Below are positions 10,709-22,500 of a DNA stretch of 64,000 nucleotides, in pieces. Each line of letters opens with the position of its first letter. Position 1 is the first letter of the stretch. Both the position numbers and the translations under genes were made by a program. Under the pieces are notes generated by a model, which searched no databases, was not told the origin of the DNA, and was given only the letters and a program-made list of their open reading frames with translations. Source of the stretch: Galeopsis tetrahit (Eukaryota; Streptophyta; Magnoliopsida; Lamiales; Lamiaceae). Location: NCBI GenBank assembly GCA_963675135.1, contig OY776131.1, positions 40,532,232-40,596,231 of the forward strand. The letters run 5' to 3'.

Positions 10709-11508
10709 TATATATATATATATAAAAACAACATAGTTGACTGCTGGTCAATTCCCGCCCAAATTGCTGTAGGCCCAATATTTTTTTTTAAGCAAAGGTC
10801 CAGCTGTTTTAGTTTTTGGCTTATATCACACCTTAAGTTTTTTTTTTATTCTACTATTAGTAGTTCAGTTACAAATTAATTATTAAAAAACATTTATAAT
10901 TAAATATACCCCTATAAATTTTAATTATTAAAAACATTTGTAATTAATTTATGTATATTTGTACATATACTTTTATTTTCCAATATTATATATAGATTTT
11001 AATTATAAGTTAAAATTTGTATAAGATAGTTTCATGAATCTATTTCGTAAAATTGAATTTTAATTAATTACTTTATTTTGTCAGAAGCTTCCAATCTTTT
11101 CATTTAGATGTCTCACAAAAAAAAATTCTCATTTTATTTTTATGTATACATTGTGAGCCACCTCTTTTACTCTTAAATTATTCTATACTCCATTTTATTC
11201 CCTCTCTTCAATCATATTAATTTTACTACACCTCATTTTATATTAATGTTTTTCAAATTTTGTGATAGTTAGACGGATGGAATAATATTCCATCAATAAT
11301 TATAAGTGAAAATAGATTTTAAAAAATGTAATTGAAACTTCATTCACAAGATGAAATCAATGATATGATTTCACATAGTATTATTATTCTTCAAATTCTG
11401 TAAAATTCAACCATTGAAAATTTTAAATCGCACGAATGTATTCTATAAATAATTAATTAAAATTTATTAATAATCAATCCGTCGTGCAACGCACGGTAGA
11501 ATTACTAG
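10709..11508 (+). mobile_element. Non-autonomous Helitron, copy c
   Basis: This is the same family as the element at 1900-3466 in opposite orientation. The 5' part has TATATATAAAAACAACATAG and then ATTCCCGCCCAAATTG. The middle has TTTTGTCAGAAGCTTCC. The 3' end has the hairpin CGTGC-AA-GCACG, GGTAGAATTA and CTAG at 11505-11508, followed by T. At about 0.8 kb it is an internally deleted or diverged member. No open frame. Confidence 0.7.
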
Positions 11509-11859
11509 TTTATGTATATTCTTATATACTCTTATTTATATTTTTAAGAGAAGAATAGAGAAGTTATCATTGCATAGGCTTATATATATTTATGAATATT
11601 TCGTGATATTAAAGTATACGTATGTGTATTTTTATGATGGTAGAATAGGTAAAAATATATCCAGGCGAGGGACTTTTACATAATTACCAGCTAATAAATT
11701 ATACTAAAACACAAGTGATCCAGATGGATGGTCCTTTTATTACATGAAATGGAGTACAATATTAATTAAAGCTAGAAGTTGTACATCCTTTTTTATTAGC
11801 TAGCCAATTAATTAAACGTGATTTGTTACTGGACGACCTGTTGAATGTAGGTATCCTGG

Positions 11860-12735
11860 GTAGTGGTGGATTTAATGAGGCTAGGTGGATGCATACACAA
11901 TACTCACGTGTCAACTGCCAAATCTTTCACATGGTTTTTTTTTTAGATTTTTATTGATTTAATTTTATTGTTATTATTATTAGCAAACATATCCAATTTA
12001 AAAAAAAAAAAAAAAAAAACTTGTTAAATTGAAATCGTATTAACTAAAAACTTTAATTGTTGATGAAATAAAATTAATTTTAATTTATATTTATTCAAAA
12101 ATTAATATAAATCAATCAATTTACACCCTTCTACAAGCTTTGAATTGTAAGATACTACGTACGATTGAGCAAATCATTCATGGTGTACGATTGCAATTTA
12201 AATATAGTTCCGAAAAAAATATATTTACCAAAAGTATGCATATTACTTTTATGAAAATATCACTTTATTAAATTGTTACTTAACTTTACTCACACTTATT
12301 TTATTTTTTTCAAATTGTGCTAAAAAATATAAACGGGAAAGTATATGACTCATGAATTCGGCAAGGGGCGTACGTAGGGGTGATAATTTTTGTCATCTTC
12401 TTTTCTCCTAAATCCGATTAAAACACGTGATATTTGATGGAACAATCGAAGATTATATTCATATCTTTATAAATTGCAAATTGTAAAACTATGGTGTAAG
12501 TTTTAAAACTGTGTTGAACTCTGCATATTAATTCATATTTAAAAATGCAATTGCATTTTTAATTACTTCATATTAAAATGCATAATATTTTAAACAATTA
12601 AGAACGCAATTTAGCGGCAGGGGCGGATCTAACACAAATTAAAATTACCTATTAATATGTCATGCAAAAAAATATAATGTACCCCATAAGAAAAACATTC
12701 TATATTTATTAATAAAAAAAAAATAGTTTCAACAC
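11860..12735. repeat. Duplicated lectin-locus segment, copy B
   Basis: Blocks match copy A: 11870-12070 to 8340-8560, 12110-12490 to 8570-8616 plus 9350-9720, and 12640-12735 to 9790-9890. It lacks the MITE pair, so it supplies the empty site for that insertion (12175-12185). It contains no gene. About 12736-13215, up to the LINE, holds no gene that I can see. Confidence 0.65.
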
Positions 12736-13215
12736 AATTTTTCTAGTTCAACATTAATTAAAATAAAATAAAAAGGGCAAAATGCAAGTTTGATTCCATG
12801 ATAATTTTTCAAAAACAATTTTGGTCTCAAGAGAATTTTTCAAAAACAATTTTGATCTCACATTCTTTTTTGGTCCTTTTAAAAAAAAAAATGTTCAAAC
12901 TGTTAAATATTTAACGGATTCCGTTAAGAAGAAGTGGGCATTTGTAACGTTTTCCTCTTCCCTATAAACTCTTTCCACTGAATGAAAGGTGTACTACACC
13001 TCTTTTCTACAGCAAAACAAACACAAGATTACAAGATTAATTCATTGTGTCCATAAAACAGAAATACAAGAATTCAGATTTATATGAGTGAAGTTCTAAG
13101 CAATTTGAAAAATATAAATTTAGTAGAAATAGAGACTTAGTAGAATCTTAAATAGAGTAAAATGTAGAATCTTGAAATTTAGAATCTATTTGAATTATTT
13201 TCATTGTTGGTTTGA

Positions 13216-14300
13216 ATTTTTTTTTTGTCAGTAAAGGAAAATTTTATTCACATTGATTTTGATTATGAGAATAACCAAGCGGAGAACCAACAAAGATGCA
13301 TAATTATAGTATAGAGTTCAGAAATGTTGGTGTAAAATACAATGGATCAATTATTAAAAAAAAAAAAAAAAGCAACTAGGATTGCTTCTCCATTTCTCAT
13401 AAGATGTACTTGAGTTTTCTTTCGTCGTGATCTAGCCCTAAAGTCTATTTTTAATCTCCTCTTCCACCTCTTCAGCCAAAAAGTTCAGTCCATTAGGGAT
13501 CAACGAATTTCTCCATTTTCAAATTACCCAAACGATGCAACACCACATACAAATAGTAAAGTGTGAATCTCTCTTACCGTGGAGTAATCCGGTGTGGTGT
13601 AGAAAGTGATCCCGGGCCTTGTTTTGCATTGTCGTAGCCACCTTAATCCAGTTATAGCATGTCGTCCAGATGCTCGTCGTGGCTGTACAATCGAAAAATA
13701 GGTGGTTCGTGGTCTCCGCCTCAAAGCCGCACAGTGGGCATTTTTAGCATCTTCAGGGTTGTGAATGACTCGTCTTCGAAGCAGGTTCGCCTGAGTTGGT
13801 ATCCTATCCCACAACACCCTCCACGTTGTCGCTGAAACTTTCATGGATGCGTATCTACTCCATATCTGCTCAAACTCCCGCCCTCCTGTCTCCTCTTCTG
13901 GTTCAGCATTTGTGCATAGTGTGAGTGCCTTGTACGCTCCCTTAGTGTTGTAGACGTCATTGGATGTTGCAGCCCATCTCTCATATTCTCTTGTAAGGAA
14001 GCTTTGTTGACAATATTAATAAGTTGGTTAAGAATTTCCTTCTCCCGTGTTGACAAATCCCTCCTCCATTTCCACACCCATTCCACCGCCCTCCACTCCA
14101 TCGATAAAATTGCCCCACACTTCTCCCCTTGTCTAAGCTAAGTTTATAGAGCCTAGGAAAAGAATTTGTTAACACTACTCCCTCCACCCATTTTTCCTTC
14201 TAGAATGAAGTTTCCATTCCACTACCCACCACCTTAACCATCTTGCTCCACCACCACTCACCTTTCTCCCCCGACCCGATTTTCACTACATCTTTCCACC
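13216..14300 (-). mobile_element. L1-type LINE, 3' end (ORF2 C-terminus and 3' UTR)
   Basis: The minus strand encodes the C-terminal zinc-binding domain of a non-LTR reverse transcriptase: SATTWRVLWDRIPTQANLLR (13790-13844) matches the zf-RVT family, which usually begins KVSAFxWRLLxDRLPTRxNL. Upstream pieces (14000-14290, WVWKWRRDLSTREKE and SVNKFF) correspond to the region between RT and this domain. The frame is broken by frameshifts. The 3' UTR ends with AATAAA and a poly(A) tract, seen as poly(T) at 13216-13226. An internal A/T run lies at 13354-13371. The right edge at about 14300 is where the Athila-like element begins. Confidence 0.8.
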
Positions 14301-15375
14301 ACCCCGACCTCCATGTCAAGCACCACAAAATCCAACGGAAAGATGAATTTTCCCACTTTCACAAGCACATCATCAACCGTGTCTATGGGATATGCCATGG
14401 AGCGATCCGCCAATTGAAGATTCATGGTAGTGGGCTTCAATTCTCCCAAACCAAGTGATTTGAAGAGTGATAATGGCATGAGGTTTATGCTTGCTCCAAG
14501 ATCACACAAAGCACGATAGGTTCCCTCCTTGCCAATTACACATGGTAATGTAAATGAACCGGAATCCCTCAACTTTGGAGGCAACTTCACTTGTATGATT
14601 GCACTACACTCTTCGGTTAGGTGGATTGTTTCAAATTCCACTATCTTTCTCTTCTTGGACATAATATCCTTCAAAAACTTGGCATAGTGAGGCATTTGCT
14701 CAAGGGCCTCCGCCAAAGGAATGTTGATGTGGATCTTTTTAAACATTTCCAAGAATTTGACAAACTTTGTATCCAAACTCGTTTTCTTGAGTCGTTGAGG
14801 ATAAGGAATTGGAGGTTTATATACATCTTTTTCTTTTTCACTTCTCTTCTCCTTGTCTTCTTCAATATCCCTCTTCTCAATTTTTCTTCCTTGTTGCTCC
14901 TCTTCACTATCTTCCTTTGGCATCAAGGGGCCTTCATAACTTGTGCCACTCCTCAATTTAATTGACCTGCATTGCTCTTTGGGGTTCAATTCTGTGTTAG
15001 AGGGGAATTTTCCCGGCTTGTGTTGATTTCCAACCATATTAGCAATTTGGCCCACTTGAATCTCAATGGCTTTCACATCATTTTTTATTCACATCACCTC
15101 ATTTGCCAAATGACCAATTTTCTCATCTTGGCTTTCAATCTTTTGCCAAGTCCTTGTCATGAAGTTCTTCATCTCTTCCATGAACTTCTTGGTCTCTCCC
15201 ATGAATGTTATAAACATTTCTTCTATGGTGAGCTTTGAGGACGACTCTTCGATCACACCATCTCGTGCATTGAAGTTCGACAGTGGTTTAATGGCATTGT
15301 GAGGGGTAGCATATGAGAAATTTTCATGGTTTCTCAAGCCGGGATGATATTGGTTCGAATTAGGAGGGTGATAGT

Positions 15376-17063
15376 TGCTGGAACACGCCGGCGAAGGCGG
15401 TCCGTCGCCAAGTTTGTTATTGGGTACCAAACGTATAAAACAAATTAAAGCCTAAACATGCATCTAAAACAAAGTTTAGATTCGTTACCCTTGAAGATCG
15501 AGTGTGCTGATTCCAATCTACAGATCTTCTAGTCAGTCTCTCAACTTCGCTCGAACACCGGGTGGGCGGCATGCTATCAAACGTGGAGAAGGCGCCTCAA
15601 TTTCGTCTCCTTGAAACCCTAGCCGTTTTTCTCAATTTCGTGTGTGCTAGGGTTTCAAAACTAATTTGAGGCTCCTATTTATAATCTCCATAAGTTCATG
15701 GGCCAGACTAGGGATCCATTAGAAGGTATAGGGTTTGGGCTTCTTACAGGCCCAAATACTCTTATGTTCAGCCCAGAACATATAATTTGGTCCGAGAACA
15801 TTAATTCATTCCACTAGAGAATTAATGTTGCACTCCCGTCCTATCCCGAACCGAATCAGGGATTCTATTAGACTTTATAATTTCCCGTATTTAAGGTATC
15901 GTACATCCATTAATTATTAAAGCTTCTGACTTCTTTAAATAATTAATCTCTATAATTCCTTTAGTAGTACCACTCAACCTCGTTATCGTACGGATTAAAT
16001 CCACCTGCAGGCATGGATGAAAATATCCAGAAATGTTCCCGATATATCCTCGATATATCCATTTTTCGAGGTCACCGATATTGGGAAGAACCAATATTTC
16101 CACGATATTTTTAAAAAAATTGAAAATATCGATAAATATCGGTAGACAATAACAATATCGAGCCTAATATCGATAAAATATCGAAAAAAATATCATAAAA
16201 TATCGAGAAAATGTCGATAATTTCGAAAAATATCGATAAATGTCATACGAAATAACATAGTACATTATATTTTATATAAATTTATCACTGATATAAAATG
16301 TATTCAAATTATTTTGTTGATTTTATGTACTAAAGGTTTGTTATTAAATTTTTTTAATTTTTAAAATTTACCGATATCGATATATCCATCGATATTTCCA
16401 TAAATTTAAGGTCTCGATATTTCCACCGATACCGGTATTTTCATCCTTGCCTTCAGGGTTTAGTACGACAATCATTTATGAGTTTTCTCAAGGGGACGTC
16501 ATCAGCCTGGATTTCCAGGACACGGTGCCCTAATGCCAATGAGTAGACATCAAGCGAGCGTTGCCACTACCCAAAATACGGAGCGTGAAGAATCTACCAA
16601 GATTCTCACCTATGGTACATCAAAGTAGTGAACAAGCACCCACACATCTAAATATCACACTTAGGGTTAAGAATCATAAAAGTCGCCAAGACCTCTAGTT
16701 CTTCATAACAGTCAGAACATAAGAACTTGTTTTTATTTGTGATCCATTCAGTATGCCACAACGCACTAGTACAAACTAATGACCAAGACGAGCCACTAAC
16801 AAGTTTATACTACAACTTAAACCAATAGTTGTGTCCAGAACTATCTCAGTTGTGAATATTGTTTATATCTTACAAGGAACAGACAATGTGATCTTCTATG
16901 TGACTACAAACTCACCAAATCGTCTACAATGTAAGATAAGCAGACATACAAGTAATCACAAATAATGCAATAATGTGTATCACCATTTATTTCAGATAAT
17001 AAAGAAATCAAATATACATCCATAAAATTCCACTAAAAGTTTACTTTATTGTAAATACCAACA
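15376..17063 (-). mobile_element. Solo LTR inserted in gag (about 1.24 kb without nested MITE)
   Basis: The ends are TGTTGG...CCAGCA on the minus strand, bordered by a perfect 5-bp target duplication (ATAGT at 15371-15375 and 17064-17068). Removing it with one duplication restores the gag frame exactly. A TATAAATAGG box on the minus strand lies at about 15673-15683. No coding sequence and no partner LTR are present, so this is a solo LTR left by recombination. The superfamily is not certain; the ends suit Copia. Confidence 0.85.
16012..16449. mobile_element. hAT-type MITE inside the solo LTR
   Basis: Terminal inverted repeats CATGGATGAAAATATC and CAAGGATGAAAATACC begin with CA, as in hAT elements. 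They are flanked by near-identical 8-bp duplications, CCTGCAGG (16004-16011) and CCTTCAGG (16450-16457). The 438-bp interior is filled with ATATCGAT-like motifs on both strands. No coding sequence. Confidence 0.8.
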
Positions 17064-18352
17064 ATAGTTCCCATGATTTTGTCTTTCGCCCCAACCTCTT
17101 TCTCTAAAATTTCGGTCTCTTTGGTTGTTCATGTAATGGGTTTCTTCGTATTGTGCATCATTAGGCTCCACTAGTGCTTTGGCCGTCATCAAAGAGATCA
17201 ACTTATCCACTTTGTTGGATAAATTGACATTTTCTTCTGATTCTTTAGTAGAAACTATCTTTCGGTTTTGCCTTCGTTCGGAGGGCCATTGATTCCCATT
17301 TTTAGCCATTTCCTCCAAAAGAATATACCCTTCCTCCGTAATCTTCCCCAATAAAGATCCTCCTCCCGCCGAAGCATCAACCATTCCTCTTGTTCGGTGG
17401 TCCATTCCATTGTAGAAGTAGCAAATGAGTTGGTCTCGTGAGAAACCGTGTTGTGGGCAACTTCTAATCAAATCTTTGAACCGCTCCCATGTTTCGGCTA
17501 GGGACTCATCATCATCTTGCATAAATGAAGATATTTCCCCTCGGATTTTCATAGTTTTGCTTGGAGGGAAATACTTCATCAAGAATGCATCAACAAGGTC
17601 ATTCCAATTCTCGATGGTCCTCAAATTAAGAGCGAGGTACCATTTCTTAGCTCGATCTCAGAGGGAGAAGGGGAATAGTTGCAACCGAATGTAGTCTTGA
17701 GGCACTCGATTGATCTTAACTGTTCCACTTATCTCGAGAAATTGAGACAAGTGGAGGTTAGGATCCTCCTTGGAAAGTCCACAAAATTGGTTGTTTTGGA
17801 CCATTACAATCAAGGTCGGCTTGAGTTCGAAATTGTGAGCGTCCACAGGTTCCCGACCCGCTCCTCCATACAGCCTCGAAATCAGGCGGAAATGATCCCT
17901 CAAAACTCGATGTGGACCATTCTCCGCATACTCAATCGGATTTTATCCAACCCTCCGGTGAAGGTTGTCTCTCACAGCCCTTTGTTGTCGGCTTCCACCA
18001 TTTCCATTCGGCTCCACAAATCCGTCAACCCCTTGGTTCCTTACTTCTTCCTCGACCTCCTCTACGATCGGATTCTCTCTTCTATTCATCTCTTCCAACT
18101 CCACTCTTCTTCTTTCGGTGTTTCTCCTTCGACAACTAGCTTCAATCTCCGGGTCTAGAGACAACAATTCTTGATGGTTCCTCCTAAATCGCGTGATCAT
18201 AAGCCATGTCTATCAAATTTTCAAAAGAGAGTGAGAATCACAAGCAAAATAGAAATAACAAACACAAATATTTTTGGAATTTTTGAAGATAAGGAAAGCA
18301 AATAAAGTGTCTAGACTAAAACTCTATCAACCTACACTTTAGAACTACAAAA

Positions 18353-18372
18353 CCTCCTCGGCAACGGCGCCA
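18353..18372 (-). other. Primer-binding site, tRNA-Asp type
   Basis: The minus strand reads TGGCGCCGTTGCCG, complementary to the 3' end of plant tRNA-Asp, the usual primer of Athila/Tat elements. It lies between the LTR remnant and gag. Confidence 0.8.
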
Positions 18373-18691
18373 TAAACTTGATTCATGTATTATCTAACAC
18401 TAAAATACACGACTGTAAGTATACGGTGTATATTGTAGCGTGATAAGTACAAGGTCGATCCTATAGGGAGGTGTAGTGTAAAAACGTATTTTGTTGATTG
18501 AATTCTAAATAGACGTGATCGATAAGTTTGAAAGTTGTAATTACCCCTAATTATTTACCAATTTGTCACAAGTAAACAATTAAAAGAGTAATAAGAGAAT
18601 CGATCAAATGTGCTCATGCAATTCACAAAAACGAAGAAAATACGAGTGAAGTTCAAATAAGAGAAGGTAGGTTCCAAGACACATGCAATAC
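18373..18691 (-). repeat. Athila-like 5' LTR, inner part
   Basis: DNA between the primer site and the Copia insertion. It contains GATCGACCTTGTACTT and ATATACACCGTATACTTAC on the minus strand, features typical of the U5 end of these LTRs. The other part is at 29038-29731. The flanking duplication AATAC (18687-18691) marks the Copia insertion. Confidence 0.65.
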
Positions 18692-19465
18692 TGTTGATGT
18701 TGAGATGAGTGTTATGTTTAATGATCCAACACTGACAGCCGAGTGTTGTGTTTAATGTTCCCAACACTCATGACAACATCAGAATTTGCCCTTCCTTTTC
18801 TCACTAACTCTTATCTTACGCTTGTTGTCTAATGATGTCCCCAGAGCAGTTAGAAGACGTGGGCAACACCAAGTCATGCCACTGCGTGGGAGTGAGAAGT
18901 TATTAGGCCATGGTATAACAAGTTCCTAAATTCTAGGAGTGGTGGAGAGAAGTTCTATAACCGCATGATCTCAAGGTTGAGGCGATCATGGGAGTTGATG
19001 GCAGTTCGTGAATGAAGCCTATAAATACAGAAGCTGCTCTCAACACAAGATAGACAAGAAGAAAAGCTGAAATCGATTACTACTCTATTGAACGCTATAT
19101 ACGCTTCTAGTTAGGAATATCTTTGTTTCTTCTTGTAGTTCTTCACATTATTATAAACCCGGATAGTAGTGTGTTAGGACATAGTCTTATTTGCTAGGTT
19201 GTGTGATTAGATCTATGAGGGAGATAGTTTCATAGAACTTAGTAAATCATTATACACTTTCGGAGTGTAATTATACACCTCAAAGAGGTTGTACTCGTTT
19301 CACATATTTTTATATAGTGAACAACATAGATTATTTTATAATCTATGCAAATTTTGAATACTTCTATTTTCAGTACGTGCAATTTAAATTCTGCTGCATA
19401 GTGTTGTCTAGATTGTGCCAACACAACAGACAACATCTCTGATTTCGCACGCACACACACTTTCA
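18692..19465 (+). repeat. 5' LTR of the Sirevirus-like Copia
   Basis: 774 bp, TGTTGATGTTG to CACTTTCA. A TATA box (TATAAATA, 19020-19027) lies about 328 bp in and probably drives element transcription. Pairs with 28259-29032. Confidence 0.92.
19020..19027 (+). promoter_or_regulatory. TATA box in 5' LTR
   Basis: TATAAATA in the expected middle part of the LTR; the same sequence is present in the 3' LTR. Confidence 0.6.
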
Positions 19466-19467
19466 GT

Positions 19468-19479
19468 TGGTATCAGAGC
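19468..19479 (+). other. Primer-binding site, initiator tRNA-Met
   Basis: TGGTATCAGAGC, two bases after the LTR end, complements the 3' end of initiator tRNA-Met, the common primer of plant Copia elements. Confidence 0.9.
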
Positions 19480-19532
19480 CAACTACTTGATACACTAAGT
19501 AGAGATTCTGCTTAGAGTGTGTAAAATCTGAA

Positions 19533-22500
19533 ATGGAGTATCCACTTTCACCCGCACTAAAGCCTCCGATTTTAGATGGCACGAATTATGCCTTCTGGAA
19601 ACCAAAGATGAGAATGTACATCAAATCCATTGATGAACGAGTCTGGAGGAGTGTTCTTGCTGGTTGGACTCAACCAAGAACTGCTGCGGATGAAGACAAT
19701 GAAGCTCGGATCAAGAGAGAGCTCGACTGGACAACTGAAGAAATCACTACTGCAAGTTACAATTCAAAGGCGTTGAATGCAATCTTCACCTCAACAGATG
19801 CCTCAATGTTCAAAATCATATCAAACTGCATTTCTTCGAAGGATGTATGGGATAGACTGCAAGAACATTGTGAAGGATCAGATAGTGTACGAAGAACCAG
19901 ACTACGTATGCTTGGAACCAAGTTCGAAAACCTGAGGATGAAAGAAGATGAAACCATTTCATCTTACAACGAAAAGCTGACTGAGATTTCAAATGAAGCT
20001 CATTCTCTTGGAGATCTAATATCAAATCAAAGGTTAGTACATAAAATTCTTAGATCTGTTCCTAAACGTTTTGAACCTAAGATATGTGCTATAGAAGAAG
20101 CTAAGGATACTGATGTGATAAGTCAAAATGAATTAGTTGGTATTTTGAAAACTTATGAGATGAACATTTCTGAAAAGACTGATAATGAAAAGAAAGTGCT
20201 TGTTTTCAAAGGTGATGCCTCATCATCTGTATCATCAGGTTCTGGAAAGTCTCCTTATGTTACTGAAATTGATTCTGATGAAGATGATATTGAGGAATAC
20301 CTTAACAATCCTGATTATATGGCTTTCATTACTAAACAGTTTAAGACATTTATGAAGAACAAGAATAATAGGCTTAAGGACAACATTCAACCTAAGGTTC
20401 AGATTAATAATACTCAGCAATTGCCTATTAGGAAGAACAATTTTAATCCTTCTAGACAATTAGAAAGAGGAAACAGGTTTAGATCTGACCAAGAGTATAG
20501 GAAGAATGTTAAATGTGATGCATGTTCTGGATATGGTCATTATGCTAATGAATGTGCTAACACCATTCTCAAAAAGAAACTTAATTTCAGTGCTACTTTA
20601 AGTGATGAGTCTGATGTTGATCATGATCCTGAAAAAGATATTGAAAAAGCTTTCTCTGCTAGAATTCTGTATGATGATACTTTTGATGATGATCTGGACG
20701 ATTATTATGATGTGAGGACAAATGAGCCATCATTTGAGAAATCACTAAATAATAATGTACCAGAATTTAACTGTTTCACAAGTTCTGTTAATGAGACAGG
20801 TACATCAAATAAAGCAGTTTTATCCAGAAGAGATGCTGACATTCAAGACTTGTCCAATACTGTTTTCAAACTGGAAAGTCTTTTAACAAAGAAGGATAAG
20901 GAAATTTCTAAACTCAAAGAAAGGCTAGATGTGTCTGTTCTTGATTTTAAGAAATATTCTTATGAAAAACCTTTAACTAATGAGAAAGTTTGCAAAATAT
21001 CTTCTGAAACTGAGAAACTTAATCACACCATTAAGTCTCTGAACTTTGAAAATTCTGATTTAAGAGAATCTATTACTAAGCTTGAAGGCACTCTAACAAG
21101 AAAAGATATGGAGATGTCTAAACTTGAAGAGAGATTGAAGGAAGCCTCTCTAAGCTTCAAAAGATTTTCTGATGGAAAGAATAAACTGGAAGACTCTCTT
21201 AGGACCAACAACTCAAAAAGAACAGGTATTGGCTACCAAGGTAAGAACTCAAAGAAGTCTGAATCTAAGAAACCTACTGTTTTTGTAAAAGTTGAAGTGA
21301 ATTACAATCCTAGTGTTTCTGCTAAGACTCAGATTATTGCAAAAGATGTTATATGCCATTACTGTTTCAAAAAGGGTCATAAAAGTCCTCAATGTTTGAA
21401 GAAGAAAAATGATTTGAAACAGTCTGTATTGCCTGGAATGACTCAACATTCAAGATCACATAGTAATTCTGCATGGATTTCAAAAGAAAATACATCTTGT
21501 AATGTTGTTTATATGTCTCTAAAAGCATGTATACCTGGATTATGGTACTTTGATAGTGGCTGTTCTAAACACATGACAGGTAAAATTGATTATCTCACTG
21601 ATTATACTGTTTACAATGGTGGTAATGTCACTTATGGTGGTGGATCAAAAGGAAAAATCATTGGTAAAGGGACATTGAATGTTCCTGGTTTTCCTAAGTT
21701 ATCAAATGTTTTGCATGTTGATGGACTACTGGCAAATCTTATAAGCATTAGTCAATTATGTGATGATGATTTGCATGTTAAGTTTGATAAGAACTCATGT
21801 TATGTGCTAGACAAAAACTCTAAATGTATAATGATGGGAAACAGATCTGCTGATAATCGTTATCTCATTGAATCTGAACTTGTCTGCAATAAGGCTAAAG
21901 TTGATGATAGCATTCTGTGGCATCATAAACTTGGACATGCTAACTATAGACAGCTTGATAAACTTGTTAGATTAAAAGCTGTTACAGGTTTACCAGATCT
22001 GAAATTCTCAGATAACAAAGTTTGTGGACCTTGTCAAAAAGGCAAACAGATTAAAGTGTCTCACAAAATGTTAGGACATTGCTCAACCAAACATTGCTTC
22101 GAATTACTGCACATGGATCTTATGGGTCCTATGGAAACAGAAAGTATTGGAGGTAAAAGGTATTCTTTAGTTGTGGTTGATGATTACTCTAGATTCACAT
22201 GGATTGAATTCTTAAAAGATAAATCTGAAACTTTTTCCATTTTCAAAATTATGTATAAAAGATTTAAGAATGTTTTCAATTCTAAAGTATGCAGAATTAG
22301 GTCAGATCATGGAAGAGAATTTGAAAACAGTTCCTTTACTGAGTTTTGTGAATCAAAAGGTATAATTCAAGAATTTTCTTCTCCCAAAACTCCTCAACAA
22401 AATGGCATAGCAGAAAGAAAGAATAGAACACTTCAAGAAATGGCTAGAGTCATGTTATGTTCTAAGAACTTATCTAAAAGATTTTGGGCTGAAGCTCTTA

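Larger units (their letters stand above)
14301..18200 (-). pseudogene. Athila-type gag-protease, interrupted
   Basis: Gag forms the particle that packages element RNA. From 18200 (MITRFRRNHQELLSLDPEIE) the minus-strand frame reads NFELKPTLIVMVQNNQF and HLSQFLEISGTVKINRVPQD (17700-17850), then the retrotransposon gag core AFLMKYFPPSKTMKIRGEIS (17500-17590). After the inserted solo LTR it resumes at 15375 and continues to KKRKIVEFETI and the protease active site ALCDLGASINLMPLSLF (about 14490). All segments share one frame once the insertion is subtracted, but three in-frame stops interrupt it (17943, 17658 and 15089). Coding ends at about 14301, just after VVLDMEV. Confidence 0.8.

Noticed and set aside
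13354..13371. A/T run taken as the LINE poly(A) tail
   Set aside because: AATAAA and the tail-like T run lie further left (13216-13226), with 3' UTR-like sequence between, so 13216 is the better end.
14621..15238. Sense-strand ORFs over the Athila gag
   Set aside because: Complementary shadows of the gag-protease frame on the minus strand.
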